Source of the DNA: Hymenoscyphus infarciens
Lineage: Eukaryota > Ascomycota > Leotiomycetes > Helotiales > Helotiaceae
Length of the DNA stretch: 64,000 nucleotides
Assembly (NCBI GenBank): GCA_001414345.1
Contig: LLCB01000286.1
Span: 1-64,000 of the forward strand
Direction: 5' to 3'
A program made the translations under genes and the position numbers. This document shows positions 12,483 through 23,432 of the stretch, one piece after another. Numbering within the stretch: position 1 is the stretch's first letter; each line of letters begins with the position of its first letter. Under the pieces are notes generated by a model. It did no database searches. It saw only the letters and a program-made list of their open reading frames with translations, and had not been told where the DNA came from.

Positions 12483-12612
12483 GAATAGAAGAGTAAGAGA
12501 GTAAGAGAGTAAGAGAGTAAGAGAGTAAGAGAGTAAGAGAGTAAGAGAGTAAGAGAGTAAGAGAGTAAGAGAGTAAGAGAGTAAGAGAGTAAGAGAGTAA
12601 GAGTAAGAGAAT
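12483..12612 (+). repeat. GTAAGAGA microsatellite
   Basis: About fifteen uninterrupted copies of the 8-bp unit GTAAGAGA lie between two unique tracts inside the TIR element. The array is almost perfect although the surrounding DNA is heavily mutated, so it expanded or was homogenised after RIP, or simply lacks RIP target dinucleotides. Confidence 0.9.
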
Positions 12613-12983
12613 AGGATAATATGATTTAAGATTTACTCTATCTATTAACTTTTGTAATTTGCGATTTGCGATTTACGATTTGCGATTTAGTCGTCGTTTC
12701 CGACTTTTGGTATATACAGGACGCCCTAATTAGAAACAAAGTCTCTCTTTTTAGCAAGCATCTACGAATTAGGTCGGTTACGATTCGGACCCAAAATCGA
12801 CATCTCGTCTCGCTTATAATAAAATACAATTAATCTTCGAACCAGGTCAGCTACGATTCAGACTCTAACCTTCTCGCTTACAACAAATGCTTCGACCTTA
12901 ATAATAATACCACAGCATCCCGATTCAGCTCTAAACGACAAGAGATAGAAGACTCGGGACGAGTCTTTTTCAAGAGAGAGGGA

Positions 12984-13296
12984 TGTAATAGTATACTATC
13001 CTAAATAGCTAGGAGTACCTGCTATATATAGGGTTTCAGTAGTTATTATCTTATATTATCTGTTTTAGAAAGGTTATATAGGTTTACGCTTTTGTTTTAG
13101 CTAACGTATAACGTTAGTCGGTTTCAGACTCTTTTATACTATTCGAACCTCTTATATATACTAGCCTACTCCTAGAGTAGAAGAGAGATAGTTTTTCCTT
13201 TTCTTCCGTATTAGAGCCTAGTATTTATATACGTTATTCTGCCAAACGCACTCCTATATACCTCTTCTATAGTTGTATGTATTTCGTACTATTATA
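12984..13296 (+). repeat. Repeat B copy
   Basis: Forward copy of 313 bp from TGTAATAGTATACTATCC to 'tttcgtactattata', directly abutting the end of repeat A copy 2. Confidence 0.75.
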
Positions 13297-13299
13297 GTT

Positions 13300-13545
13300 T
13301 AATAGAATAATATATATAAATACTAGGCTCTAATACGGAAGAAAAGGAAAAACTATCTCTCTTCTAACTCTAGGAGTAGGCTACTATATATAAGAGGTTC
13401 TAAAACTGAATAATAATATATATTAGCTAATATAAAAGCCCGAACCTACGTAACCTTTCTAAAACAGATAATATAAGATAATAACTACTAAAACCTTATA
13501 TATAGCAGATACTCCTAGCTATCTAGAATAGTATATCGTTATAAT
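13300..13545 (-). repeat. Repeat B copy (inverted, partial)
   Basis: Reverse-oriented copy beginning in 'aatagaataatatatataaatac' territory and ending 'gtatatcgttataat'. With the preceding forward copy it forms a large inverted pair at the right edge of the island. Confidence 0.7.
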
Positions 13546-15584
13546 ATTATTAGTTATTCTTAGAGACGAAATCTAGTATTAATTAGAGTCTTTAATAAAA
13601 GATACTAAATATTATAGACTTCTTTAATATATTACTAGTAATATCGCTATCTAAGTCTAGAGAAGTAGTAAGGAAAAAAAGGAAAAGGAAAAAAGTCTCT
13701 TACTAATAATAAACAGTACTCTCCTTATTCGTCCTTCTCTTTCCAACATTTCCAAAGAACGTGCTTAGAGTATTATAATCTTTTAATTATATTTACTCCC
13801 TATACCTTATTTAGAAGTAGTAACTTATAAACCGTAGAAATAGAGCTAGGAAAGAATAAAAATAAACAGCATAGGTTTATATAAAAGTTTATAAAAAAAA
13901 AAAAGGTACGAGGATAGTAAAGAACTTTATAAAGCAACGAGTAAATCTCTCTTAGATAGAAGCTAGAGAAAGTATATATAGATCTATAAGAAAGTCGATT
14001 TAAAGGCAATACTAACCAACGTTAAACTCCGTCACTCGGGCTCACTCACTCTAAAACTAGCTAATAAACTCAAAGAAAGAAAGAAAGAAAGGAAGGAGAC
14101 AAAAAAAAATAAAAAAAACTCCTCCGATTAAGAAAAAAGCGCACGACTCGACTCAAATTAAAGAAAAAAACAAAGTCGATGAGAGGGTGGAAAAAGACTA
14201 TCATCATACCTATTCTTCTCCCAAAAGCCCTCGTGATCCTTTCATCGCCCTTATATCCTCTTCTCTTCTCCTCTCTTCCCTTCCCTTCCCTTCCCTTCCC
14301 TTCCCTTCCCTTCCCTTCCCTTCCTATTAAGTCTATTAAGCCTATTCACCCCCTACCTATATCCCAATTTTCTCAATTCCTCCGCCCTCTTCCACTTCCA
14401 CTTCCAAATCTCACAAATCTTTTGTAGAGGAGGGGAGGGGGGGGGAGGGGGGGAAAGTAAGTACCAAGTGAGAGGGGTTCGCACTAACTATTGTGCACCC
14501 GTGGGCTAGGTATGATACTTCCTTAGCCCCCCCAACTGCCTAGTTCGGCCCGGCCAAATCTAGCTTCATCATGAGAAAAAAAACAAAATCCAAAAAGGTC
14601 ACCGGACAACGTAAAGAAAGACATTGACTTGCATGCAAGTGAGATTCCCCAGATTCCGATCCCCCCCTAAAACACCAAAGGTCGAGACACGCAGGGCAAG
14701 AAAACATCATCATTGACTCAAACACATCGAATTGGCAATTGCTAGTTAAAACTCTAATGCATCCCCTCGCCTATCCTTCCCCCTCCCTAGCCATTCATCA
14801 CTCAAGCAAAGTCTTTGCGAGCAAATTCATCTTCATCAGCAATTGAATGCCATTCCAATCCCCTCCACATCAACAATTAAAGCAACATTAAACACCTCAC
14901 CACCATCCAGTCCCCGCCACCGCCCAGGCCCCCCGTCCATCCTGGATATCAACCCTCCGTTGCAAATGCCCTCCCTCCAGAAATCCCTCACCAAACCAAA
15001 GCCCGAGCAAGAAAATCCCGCAAAAATAAACCCCAACGCCATCCCAAATCAGGCCAGAGGCAAGATGTATTCACAACCCATCACCCATTCCATCCTTCTA
15101 TTTCTGACTCACGCTAAACCCACACTCAAACATTCTCAACAGATAGAATACCTGAGCAACTCTCACTCGAAAGAAGCAAATAATAAAGTCAAAAATCCCG
15201 ACAAGAAAAATCGTGTCTAAAAAGCTCTATGGCTCGTAAGCTAAAACCCCAAATATCTGGTTGGTTTGCCGATATGCTGGTTCTTGTAAAATAAAACGCT
15301 AAGACAGATCAAGCAAAACACAAACAGCAACAACACAATTCTGGGGTATATAAGATCATCCACCAAACAACGTAATGACGCAGCAATCGGGGGGTATTCG
15401 CCCAGGAAAAAAATATCTCGAAACAAAAGGCCAACAGTACCTCCCAAAAAAGGAAACGAACCGCCTTCAACGAAAGAGAAATATTGATGCTTTCTAATTC
15501 CGGCCGTGTTCGTCGTCATGATGGGTAGGTGGTATGCAGGTAACGTATGTAACCGGTGGGTTCATAATATGTACTTGGATTCTT
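13546..15584. other. Island edge and spacer, no confident gene
   Basis: The AT-rich island fades out near 14,020. A pyrimidine tract of CTTCC units lies at about 14,275-14,325, and G-rich runs at about 14,428-14,455. Open frames of 60-125 codons on both strands overlap one another and show no domain, so I do not call them. The last ~300 bp are probably the 3' untranslated region of the FYVE-type gene. Confidence 0.5.
14273..14325 (+). repeat. CTTCC-type microsatellite
   Basis: About ten consecutive units of a 5-bp CTTCC repeat. It lies in an open frame that merely translates the repeat. Confidence 0.85.
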
Positions 15585-16790
15585 TCAAAACGTGCTCCAG
15601 TTCCAGTCTCGTGGCACACTGGCTCCTAGGCTTTCAGGTGCCCCTGGAAGCTTTTGTCCAAAGACACCACCAAGAGCATTACGAGCGGCATTGCCGGCGC
15701 AGTTAACGGTTGGTGTAGTGGGTTCATCGTGCGAACTCTCACTATTCGATCGACTTGTTCGCGCCATCTGCCAACTTCGATATTCCTTCCAACAATGTTC
15801 GCACGATCGGCTTCGGAATCCTCGAGGGTGATAATTCGAATCTTGGTCGAGGGGAATGTTGAACATTGAGTGCAGGTCACAGAAAATATTTCCACAACGC
15901 CGGCAATGGTGTCGACGAGTGAAATATGTAAAGGATCGTGTGCAGGAAGGCTCGTCGCAGATGGAAGATTCAGCATCGGGCTAGAAAACCAAGGCTGTTA
16001 GCATCCTTTGCCGAGTACGTAAGCAAAAAAAAAAAAAAAAAAGCCTGATGAGCATTGGAGCACAAATAAAGAAGAGCCGCAAGAGCAGCAAATGGCGGAG
16101 TAAACGAGCAAGCTGATGAGAAAAATTCTCAAACATGCAAGTTACCTCTCAGCCAAGCAAAATGATGGGGCGAGGTTAGTTTGTGACATGGATTACAAAC
16201 ACGCTCAGCACGCAATCACCATCGGGGTATTGCAGCATCGAGCATAAGAATTGCGGTGGTCCCAACTCGTTTGCAGTCCGGGGTATATATCATCTGCCTG
16301 CCCCGCATCCAAAAATTCCAAAAGAGATTTGCTCACATACCTTCCAGTGTTCTCTCGAGGGCAATGCCGTCACGGTCGCCAGTCCTTGGTCACTCCATTC
16401 CGCCTCCACAATCGAACCCAAGCTCAACTTCTTGTCATCGGTCGATCGTCGATTCAATGTTCGCGCATTCTCCAAGTCGTCAAAGCTGCTGTGCATGCTC
16501 TGGGGCGGGGTCAAGGGGGAGTTTTTGGTGACTCTCTTGGGGGGTTCTGTTGGTCGCAGAACAGCTGGCACATACAAGGGAGACTTTGGAGGTCGCAGTT
16601 GTCGAGTATGCGCAGGGAGGTGAGGTGGGAGGGTGGAACGAGGGGAAGTCGGTGAAGCATTATTGGGCGTCGCTTCAGCCGAGTTGATGGGGCTGGTCTG
16701 CTGCGAGTGCTGCGATTGTTGATTGTAGAGGGTATATTGTGAGGGAGATGCCGTGAACTGTTGCACCGGCATTGCAAAGTCGGTGGCCAT
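15585..16790 (-). CDS. FYVE-type zinc-finger protein
   Basis: Two exons, 16,790-16,341 and 15,980-15,585, joined by a 360-bp intron (GTATGT...CTAG) give 281 residues. Residues 1-150 are Gln/Ser/Pro-rich and likely disordered. The junction creates W-K-P-D (149-152), the start of a FYVE-type finger. This is followed by C158, C163, the core R-R-H-H-C-R-R-C-G (172-180), F-C184-x-x-H187 and a final S-C-E-H-C pair. FYVE domains bind phosphatidylinositol 3-phosphate on endosomal membranes, so a role in endosome or vacuole traffic is likely. Two features are unusual: the first pair is C-x4-C, not C-x2-C, and the sixth ligand position is His. The C-terminal ~85 residues carry no recognised domain. Each exon alone is an incomplete open frame; only the splice makes a domain. 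Confidence 0.85.
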
Positions 16791-19700
16791 GGTTCGTCGA
16801 CTTCTGGTAGGAGGAGGACGGCCGAGGGGGCTTATCGGGCTCGTGAGGGGAGGATTTGTGTGTACAGCGAGCGCTCTGATGCTGCTGTCGCTACTGCTGC
16901 TGTCGATTCGAGGATAGGAGGGAGAGAGAAAGGGGGCGCTTCTTAGGTTGGGCCTCGAGGCATCAAAGGTGGGATTGCGATTGGGAGAGTGAAGGGAGAA
17001 AGGAGAGAGGTAGGGAGCAAGTGCCCGTCGGGTTCTGGTGCGCTCGTCTGCGCTCGTCTACGCTCGTCTGGGAGGAGTGACGGGAAGATGTAGGTGACAA
17101 TGCGTCCCCAGTGAAGTTTTTGTGTTCAAGTAGTCAAGGAAGGTGGATTGGCTTATCGACCTGGGGGTCTCGTCTCTTGTCGCTCTCTTGGTGGTGGGAC
17201 AGCCTCGTCGTACCGAATTTCCTCGAGGCAGGCCGAGGGTGCACACTCGCAATGGTTGGCGGCTGATGGACGGAAAAAAAGGTAGGTTGAGTTTCGCGGT
17301 TGAATTGGGGCACCACGTCGTCCACCTGCGATGTGCAACGTTCGGGTGGAAAAGGGGGCAGGGGGAGATGGGCTGCGACTCGCGAGTGAGGTGGTGAGAT
17401 GATTATCGCGTCTGGTCGTGTGTTGAGGCCGACTACAGTGAGGGAAGGTGTGGTGAGTTGCTTCTAAAGGAAATGACGGCCCGGCGCGATTGGCAGGGAT
17501 CGGAGAGATTGATAATCGATAAGTGAAGCCTGTGTCACGGTGAAGTCGACGGACCACGCTCTAGAAGGAGAAGAACCAAGTGAAGAAGTCTTGAGTGAGG
17601 TATATGGACTGAGAATTGTAGAAGATGGTGTTGAGGGCAGTAGTAGGTACGGTACTTTTTTTACAGAGGGGAGAAATCATATCATAGGGCAGGCGTCACT
17701 GGCGCCGATACCAGAGATAGTGGAGATAGACATGGACTCGAGCACAGACGGAGTGGAGGGTATTAAGTAGAGGGTCCCATCTCACTGAGCTCCACCAGCC
17801 TAGCCTACAAGCATTTACGCAGTGCTGAGCTGATTGGTGCTATTCCCTCTCTACCTGCACTGCACCATTATCGGCTTTACAATTTACTAGTAATCGCTCG
17901 TCCTTCTCAGGTTCCCTGGGATGGGGCAAAGGTAAGAAAGACCCTCCCTAAACCGGGTCTTCCTTCGCTGCCATATAATCTCTGCACCGGGGTAGCCTAC
18001 CATGGTCGGGTAGCCTGCCGCCTCGTCCATTTCTCTGGCAAAACCTTAGTGAGTAAGTGTCGGGTATCTGTAAATACACAGCGCAGCTCCCGTCGTCACT
18101 TCTTACTTTGCCATTAGATTAGCCTCATGGACTATACCGTCGACAACCGCAGTCTCTCAGCTTCGAACCATCGTGATCATGATGACTCCATGAAACCACG
18201 TAGAGCCGCACCATCCGTCCGGTGCGGTACCTTTCGTAGTGACTTCTTAGTTCCTTCGTATACAGGAAACCGACGAACGGCGAACGAACCTGGGAGATTT
18301 CTTTTTTTTTTTTGATCGTCGCCGCGCTGCCCGACTCCCGACCCAGCCAAGCAAACTGTCGCGTGCTCTCACTGGTCGGAAGCACCAGCTTATCGTCCCA
18401 ACCTGAGAGGCTGTTGATGCAGAAACACACCTTCCATTGCTACGGGCACAGAACCTTGCCCCTCATCCACAGCCTGCCGAGCCTGCCCCGAATCTTGCGC
18501 GCCAAGACTGACTCGTCAAAGGTGGCGTCCTCGGCGGTGAGAGGTTCAACTGAGCCCGAGGGGGGCGTTAATATGTATCGTCACTACAGCCACACCCATA
18601 TGCATGACATGACGGTTCCGCTCCCTGGATACGCTATCTTGCTTTGGGATAGTATTCTATATGGCATGTCTTGGCAACAAGAGCAAGATTGAGGAAAGCG
18701 TGAAACTCATCCCACCCTCGCCGCTTCGCAGGCAAATTCAGACAAACCTCCTACGAAATCGGAGACACAAGTCCCGTTCCGTTCCAAAAGGAGCCTCTAT
18801 CTGTTGTGTTGGATTGTACCAGCAAGCCCGAGTTTGGTATTGCGGAGTGCAGAAAACACATGTGCCGGTAGATATAAGATTGTGTGGGGAAGAGGCAACA
18901 TGGGAGGATAATTATCTGGGAACTGTGTATGGCCGGCTAAAGAAAAGATACATCTTTCTGGCGGTTGATTGGAAAGAGTATCCGACCGGACGTTACAATA
19001 TCACTATATGGCGCTACGGATAGACATATCATGGCGAAGGGATTACGATTACTCGATGAGATGAATGTGAAATTGATTAACCCGCCTGTATAAGGCCGAA
19101 GCAATTTCAGAGAGGCATATCTTATCCCAGGTTGGACGAGATCTGATCGTTCGGAGAGGTATCAATGACACCCACAAGTAGTATTGCGTCTCGCGTTGGA
19201 CAGCTCAGGAAGAGCTGAGAAGGAAATGAAGAAGCCGAGATGAAGAAGCTGAGATGAAGATAACAAGACAACAGACTACTGTAGTGTAAATTAATTAGCT
19301 CCTAAAATAGTAACGCAAATGGATATCAACTGCATCCTCCTCAGACTCGCTGCTGATACTACTCTACTACAACCAGAAGGCACTGCACTCTGCAGAGTAA
19401 TTTCAACCTGATGACAACTCAGGTTCAAAAAGAATGGAAATGAGTCCCACTTGAGATGCCAACTACCTGAGCTAGCTTTAGAATACACGCAGATAAAGTA
19501 GAAGAAGACTACTAGTAGACCAGAGCAGAAAATAACCCGAAAATAAAAACAAGCCAACAAAGACGAAAGAAAAAGAGCCGCAGAGGATTGATTGATTGAT
19601 TAATTGATCGCTATCCAGCTACTTATGCATTACATTACATCAATTAACTTCGCCGATAAACCTACTATCTATAACCAAAAGAATACAACGCGAGTAATTA

Positions 19701-20729
19701 ACGACCTCTAACTCAAAAACATTATTCAAAAATTCCTATCCGCCACTCTTCTTTCTAACCCAACCCAACCTCCTATCAGTATCCCTCTCGCTTTAAAGTG
19801 AGCGTCTACGACCTACCGGTAGGAATCTAATTCCCGTTAGTAATGGAAACTCCACCACGGGCACTGCTAATACTCGGCCACTTCCGAATTTTACGAGGCT
19901 GGTGCTGGTGCTGGTGCTAGTGCTGGTGATGGGTGTATACTTGAAGCAAGTTTCCTGGTGGTGATTAAATTCTACTTACTTCTATCTACTTCTACCATCA
20001 TCCTTTAAACTTTACGGAGTATAGAATGAGGCGATGTTGGGTTGATGCTGGTTTCTACTTGTATTAGGATATGCTAGTTTCTATCAGGACATGACGAACA
20101 CAAAGAACACTCTCTCAGCAAGTAGATTTGTGTGTGGCAAGGTCGCGTGCAGGTGGGACGGGAGTGTCAGAGAATGCCCGGGCCTGGCGCAAAAGATGTG
20201 GGTTTCCCGTGTATACCGGTAGGGTGCTGTTTTTCTTTTGGATTTGATTCTCCTTCTCTCTCGGTATTTGGATGGCTTTGGATATCTTCATCTTTCTAAT
20301 ATATTTTAGAGAGTCTTCGAGGTTTTTATATTTATATTGAAGTACGGAGAGCGAAATGTTTAAGGCACGGCAGCACGGGAAAGGGAAATCGCCCGATACG
20401 GAACGACCCCGCATTTCAAGTGATACAGGGGTAGCTAAGTCCTCGGCATGGGCTTCGTCTCGAGTTGTACTCGAGTACGCCCGTACGGATGAATGAAGAT
20501 GGTAGAAGAAACAATTCAGTCTACGTCTTGTCAGCCGGTTGCATTCAAACTTCCTAACCAACTACCACCATATCCCTATTCCCACACCATTGATGCCGCA
20601 GACTGTATTCAACCTCTCCTACGCACTTCACTCTCGAGACTCTCCCTAATCCCCTCATCTCCCATCGCAAAGACTCCCTCCTGAATCCCTAAGAACAACA
20701 GCTCCAATCCAGAGCTCTCTCACAACACC
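16791..20729. other. Long intergenic region, no confident gene
   Basis: This stretch lies between the divergently placed FYVE-type gene and the fatty alcohol oxidase. It includes three units of 'gctcgtctgc(g)' near 17,040-17,070, an ATTG repeat near 19,585-19,605, and a GGTGCT repeat near 19,908-19,930. Open frames exist on both strands (the longest forward one is 18,661-19,023, 120 codons) but they overlap, lack domains and have no supporting splice structure. It probably holds the 5' regions of both neighbours. Confidence 0.45.
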
Positions 20730-23432
20730 ATGGAATCCCAAATCGCACCCATCCCCACCCCGCACATGAGCGGTCCACTCACCACCCCCTTCACAGACTC
20801 CCAATGGATAACCCTAATGTCAATAATGGACACCGTGATCCCCTCCATCCAACCCTCAGCCACGGCACCGAAATCCAGCTTCGCGCTCTCGGCGCAAGAC
20901 TACGATACCGCCCTGTCAAAGATACAAAGATCAATACCTGGAGATGTCTCCCACGAAACGTTGGAGGAATACATGAATGAGAAAGCTTCCGATAGCAAAG
21001 TCTTCCAAGATATGCTAAAAAGCGCTTTCAGTCTTCTTGTCCCTGAAAAGGCGAGGAAGGGTTTGGCATTCGTTTTGTCTACTTTAGAGTCTGTAAACCC
21101 CATAACCCTATAACCATAATCTGCAAGTAGTGATAACTAATGAAAATGGGCTTTCAGTACGAGAGTGGGCTGTATGCTACTTACCGGCTACACGACCTCT
21201 TTCCACGAACAACCCGTCCATATCCGCGAGGCGATTCTTGATAGTTGGAGACGGAGTTATTTACCGACTCTCAATCTCATACATAAGCAGATGACGACGT
21301 TGGCGAAGAATATTTGGTTGAGGAGTAGTCCGGGTTATCGGGTCCTTTCTGGGGTTCCGGGGGTGCCTGAGTTAGTGATTACTTTATTTATCTTGTTTTT
21401 TACATTTTACATTGAGTTTTTGGGCAAGGTCAAGACGAGCTGGGGGAATGCTGCCAATTTTTTGCGATCCTTTTGCTTGGGAAAAGAGCAAGTGCTCTTC
21501 TTGCTATGCTATCAAATCTTTCATTTGGTTATGCTATAGTTCTACACTCACTTAGTGGTGATATTTGATTTCGAGATTTTATGGATTTATGCTTCTCTTC
21601 TAACATATTTTTTTTGCTAGTAACTACCAACCTGGAGCAGGATATGAATATGATTTCCTCCAATTCGTAGCCGGTCCCGAACCCGAAATCATAGAAACAG
21701 ATATCGTAATAGTAGGTTCCGGCTGTGGAGGAGCAGTATGTGCCAAAAATCTTTCAGAAGCCGGTCACCGCGTCCTAGTCCTCGACAAAGGCTACCACTT
21801 CTCCTCCAAACACCTTCCCCTCCCCGAAGAAACCGCCGCCGGATATATATTTGAAAGCGGCGGTGCTCTCGCAACAGATGACGGTTCCATCAACGTCGCT
21901 TCTGGCAGTATCTGGGGAGGAGGAGGAACCGTGAATTGGTCCGCTAGTCTCCAACCACAAGATTTCGTGAGGAAGGAGTGGGCTCAGGAGAAGGGATTGG
22001 AGTTTTTCGAGACTCTGGACTTCCAGAAGTGTCTTGATAGTGTTTGCGAGAGGATGGGTGTTTCCACGGAGTTTATTAGACATAATCATGCTAATAGAGT
22101 TTTGTTGGAGGGCAGTAGGAAGTTGGGGTATACTGCTAAGGATGTTCCACAGAATACGGGGGGGAAGGAACATTATTGTGGACATTGTACGTTGGGATGT
22201 GGGTCGAATGAGAAGCAGGGACCTATTGCTTCTTGGTTACCTGATGCTGCGAGAGCTGGGGCGAAGTTTGCGGAAGGCTTCAAGGTCGATCATGTTATTT
22301 GGGATGAGGAGAATCCTAATAAAGCTGTGGGAATTAGGGGATTATGGACTTCGAGAGATAGTCGTGGGGGCGTTGATGGTGTGCTTTCTGAGCGAACGAC
22401 GAGAGAAGTTATCATTAAAGCGAAGAAAGTCATCTTATCTTCCGGAAGTCTCTGGAGTCCAATTCTCCTTCAGAATAGCGGTCTCACGGTAAGATTTCCT
22501 CCCTCATTTCTTGAACTCTCACTGATCGATACCACTTTTTAGAACCCCCAAATTGGACGTAACCTCCATCTCCACCCCGTAAACTTCGTAGCAGCAGTCT
22601 ACGCAGAAGAAACCCGGCCATGGGAAGGTAAGCAATTGAAAAATTCCTCACACAATCACGTCTAATGGACAATCCAGGCGGCATCCTAACCTCAGTATGC
22701 AACACTTTTGAAAACCTGTCTTCGACGGGACACGGCGTAAAAATAGAAACAACCTGCATGCTCCCCTCTCTCTTCCTCTCCCTCATGCCCTGGTCCTCGG
22801 GTCTCTCCTTCAAAACCACTGCCCTTAAGCTCCGCAACATGGCGGGCTTCATCGCCATCGCACGGGATAGGGATACAGGTGTGGTGTACAAAGCTGCCGA
22901 TACGGGCAAACCGGCGATTCAATACACACCCAGCGCCTTCGATCGCGCGCATCTGATGGAAGGACTCGTGGGAGCGAGTAAAATCGCCTACGTAACGGGC
23001 GCTCTGGAAATCCATCCTTTCATCCAAGGTCTCCCCCCCTTTATCCGTTCCTCTTCCTCTTCCTCTTCACCCTCCCCTCTCGCCGACACCTCTTCTCCCC
23101 TCTCCAACACCTCTTCGCCCATCGACCCAGGAGTCACGGACCCAAAATTCAAAGCTTGGATCGAGGAGTTGAGGAAGGTAGGGAATAAACCTCTCACGGG
23201 CGCCTTCTCCAGTGCGCACCAGATGGGGAGTTGTCGCATGAGTAGGAGTGAGGCACAGGGGGTGGTGGATTGCAAGGGACGGGTTTGGGGGCGGGAGGGC
23301 CTTTTGGTGGCGGATGCTAGTGTGTTGCCGAGTGCTAGTGGGGTTAATCCTATGGTTTGTAATATGGGGATTGCGGAGTGGATTTCGAGGGGGTTGGTGG
23401 GGGATATGGCAAAAGAGGGAGGGGAAGAGTGA
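20730..23432 (+). CDS. Long-chain fatty alcohol oxidase (GMC oxidoreductase)
   Basis: Five exons (20,730-21,088; 21,158-21,370; 21,621-22,488; 22,543-22,627; 22,678-23,432) give 759 residues in one frame, the usual size of fungal long-chain-alcohol oxidases. These flavoenzymes oxidise long-chain alcohols to aldehydes with O2, producing H2O2, in peroxisomal or microsomal membranes during omega-oxidation or alkane use. The FAD-binding motif is at 218-228 (D-I-V-I-V-G-S-G-C-G-G). The C-terminal GMC signature has A-H-Q-M-G-S-C-R-M near 688 and S-G-V-N-P-M near 729-733. The N-terminal ~190 residues match the family's leading domain, including T-R-V-G-C-M-L-L-T-G-Y-T-T. The first intron must use GTCTGT to keep frame, although a better-looking GTAAAC lies 4 bp on. 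Intron 2 is 250 bp. A Ser/Pro-rich run sits near residues 630-660. The gene is flanked by non-coding DNA on both sides. Confidence 0.92.

Larger units (their letters stand above)
11895..12729. mobile_element. Non-autonomous TIR element inserted in repeat A copy 2
   Basis: The ends are inverted repeats of roughly 70 bp: 'aaaagtcggaaacgac' with 'cgcaaatcgtaa' on the left (about 11,911-11,965) and their reverse complements on the right (about 12,650-12,712). The flanks are TTA on both sides (11,892-11,894 and 12,730-12,732), while the empty site in copy 1 has one TTA. That fits a 2-3 bp target duplication. The interior is pyrimidine/purine low-complexity sequence plus a GTAAGAGA microsatellite, with no transposase. 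The exact boundary could shift by a few bases. Confidence 0.7.
10488..12983. repeat. Repeat A, copy 2 (RIP-decayed, carries an insertion)
   Basis: Direct repeat of 1-1,759, beginning with the same poly-C tract and ending at 'gagtctttttcaagagag' immediately before a B copy. It is longer than copy 1 because an ~835-bp insertion (11,895-12,729) sits inside it; copy 1 reads 'aaggattagaaacgaag' across the corresponding site. Differences from copy 1 are mostly transitions. Confidence 0.75.

Noticed and set aside
14843..15519. Overlapping open frames on both strands upstream of the FYVE-type gene's 3' end
   Set aside because: No domain, low-complexity composition, and better explained as untranslated or intergenic DNA.
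18661..19023. 120-codon forward open frame
   Set aside because: No recognisable domain, no splice partner, overlaps other frames; could not be supported.
21689..22185. Reverse-strand open frames within the fatty alcohol oxidase
   Set aside because: Shadows of the conserved forward FAD-binding exon.
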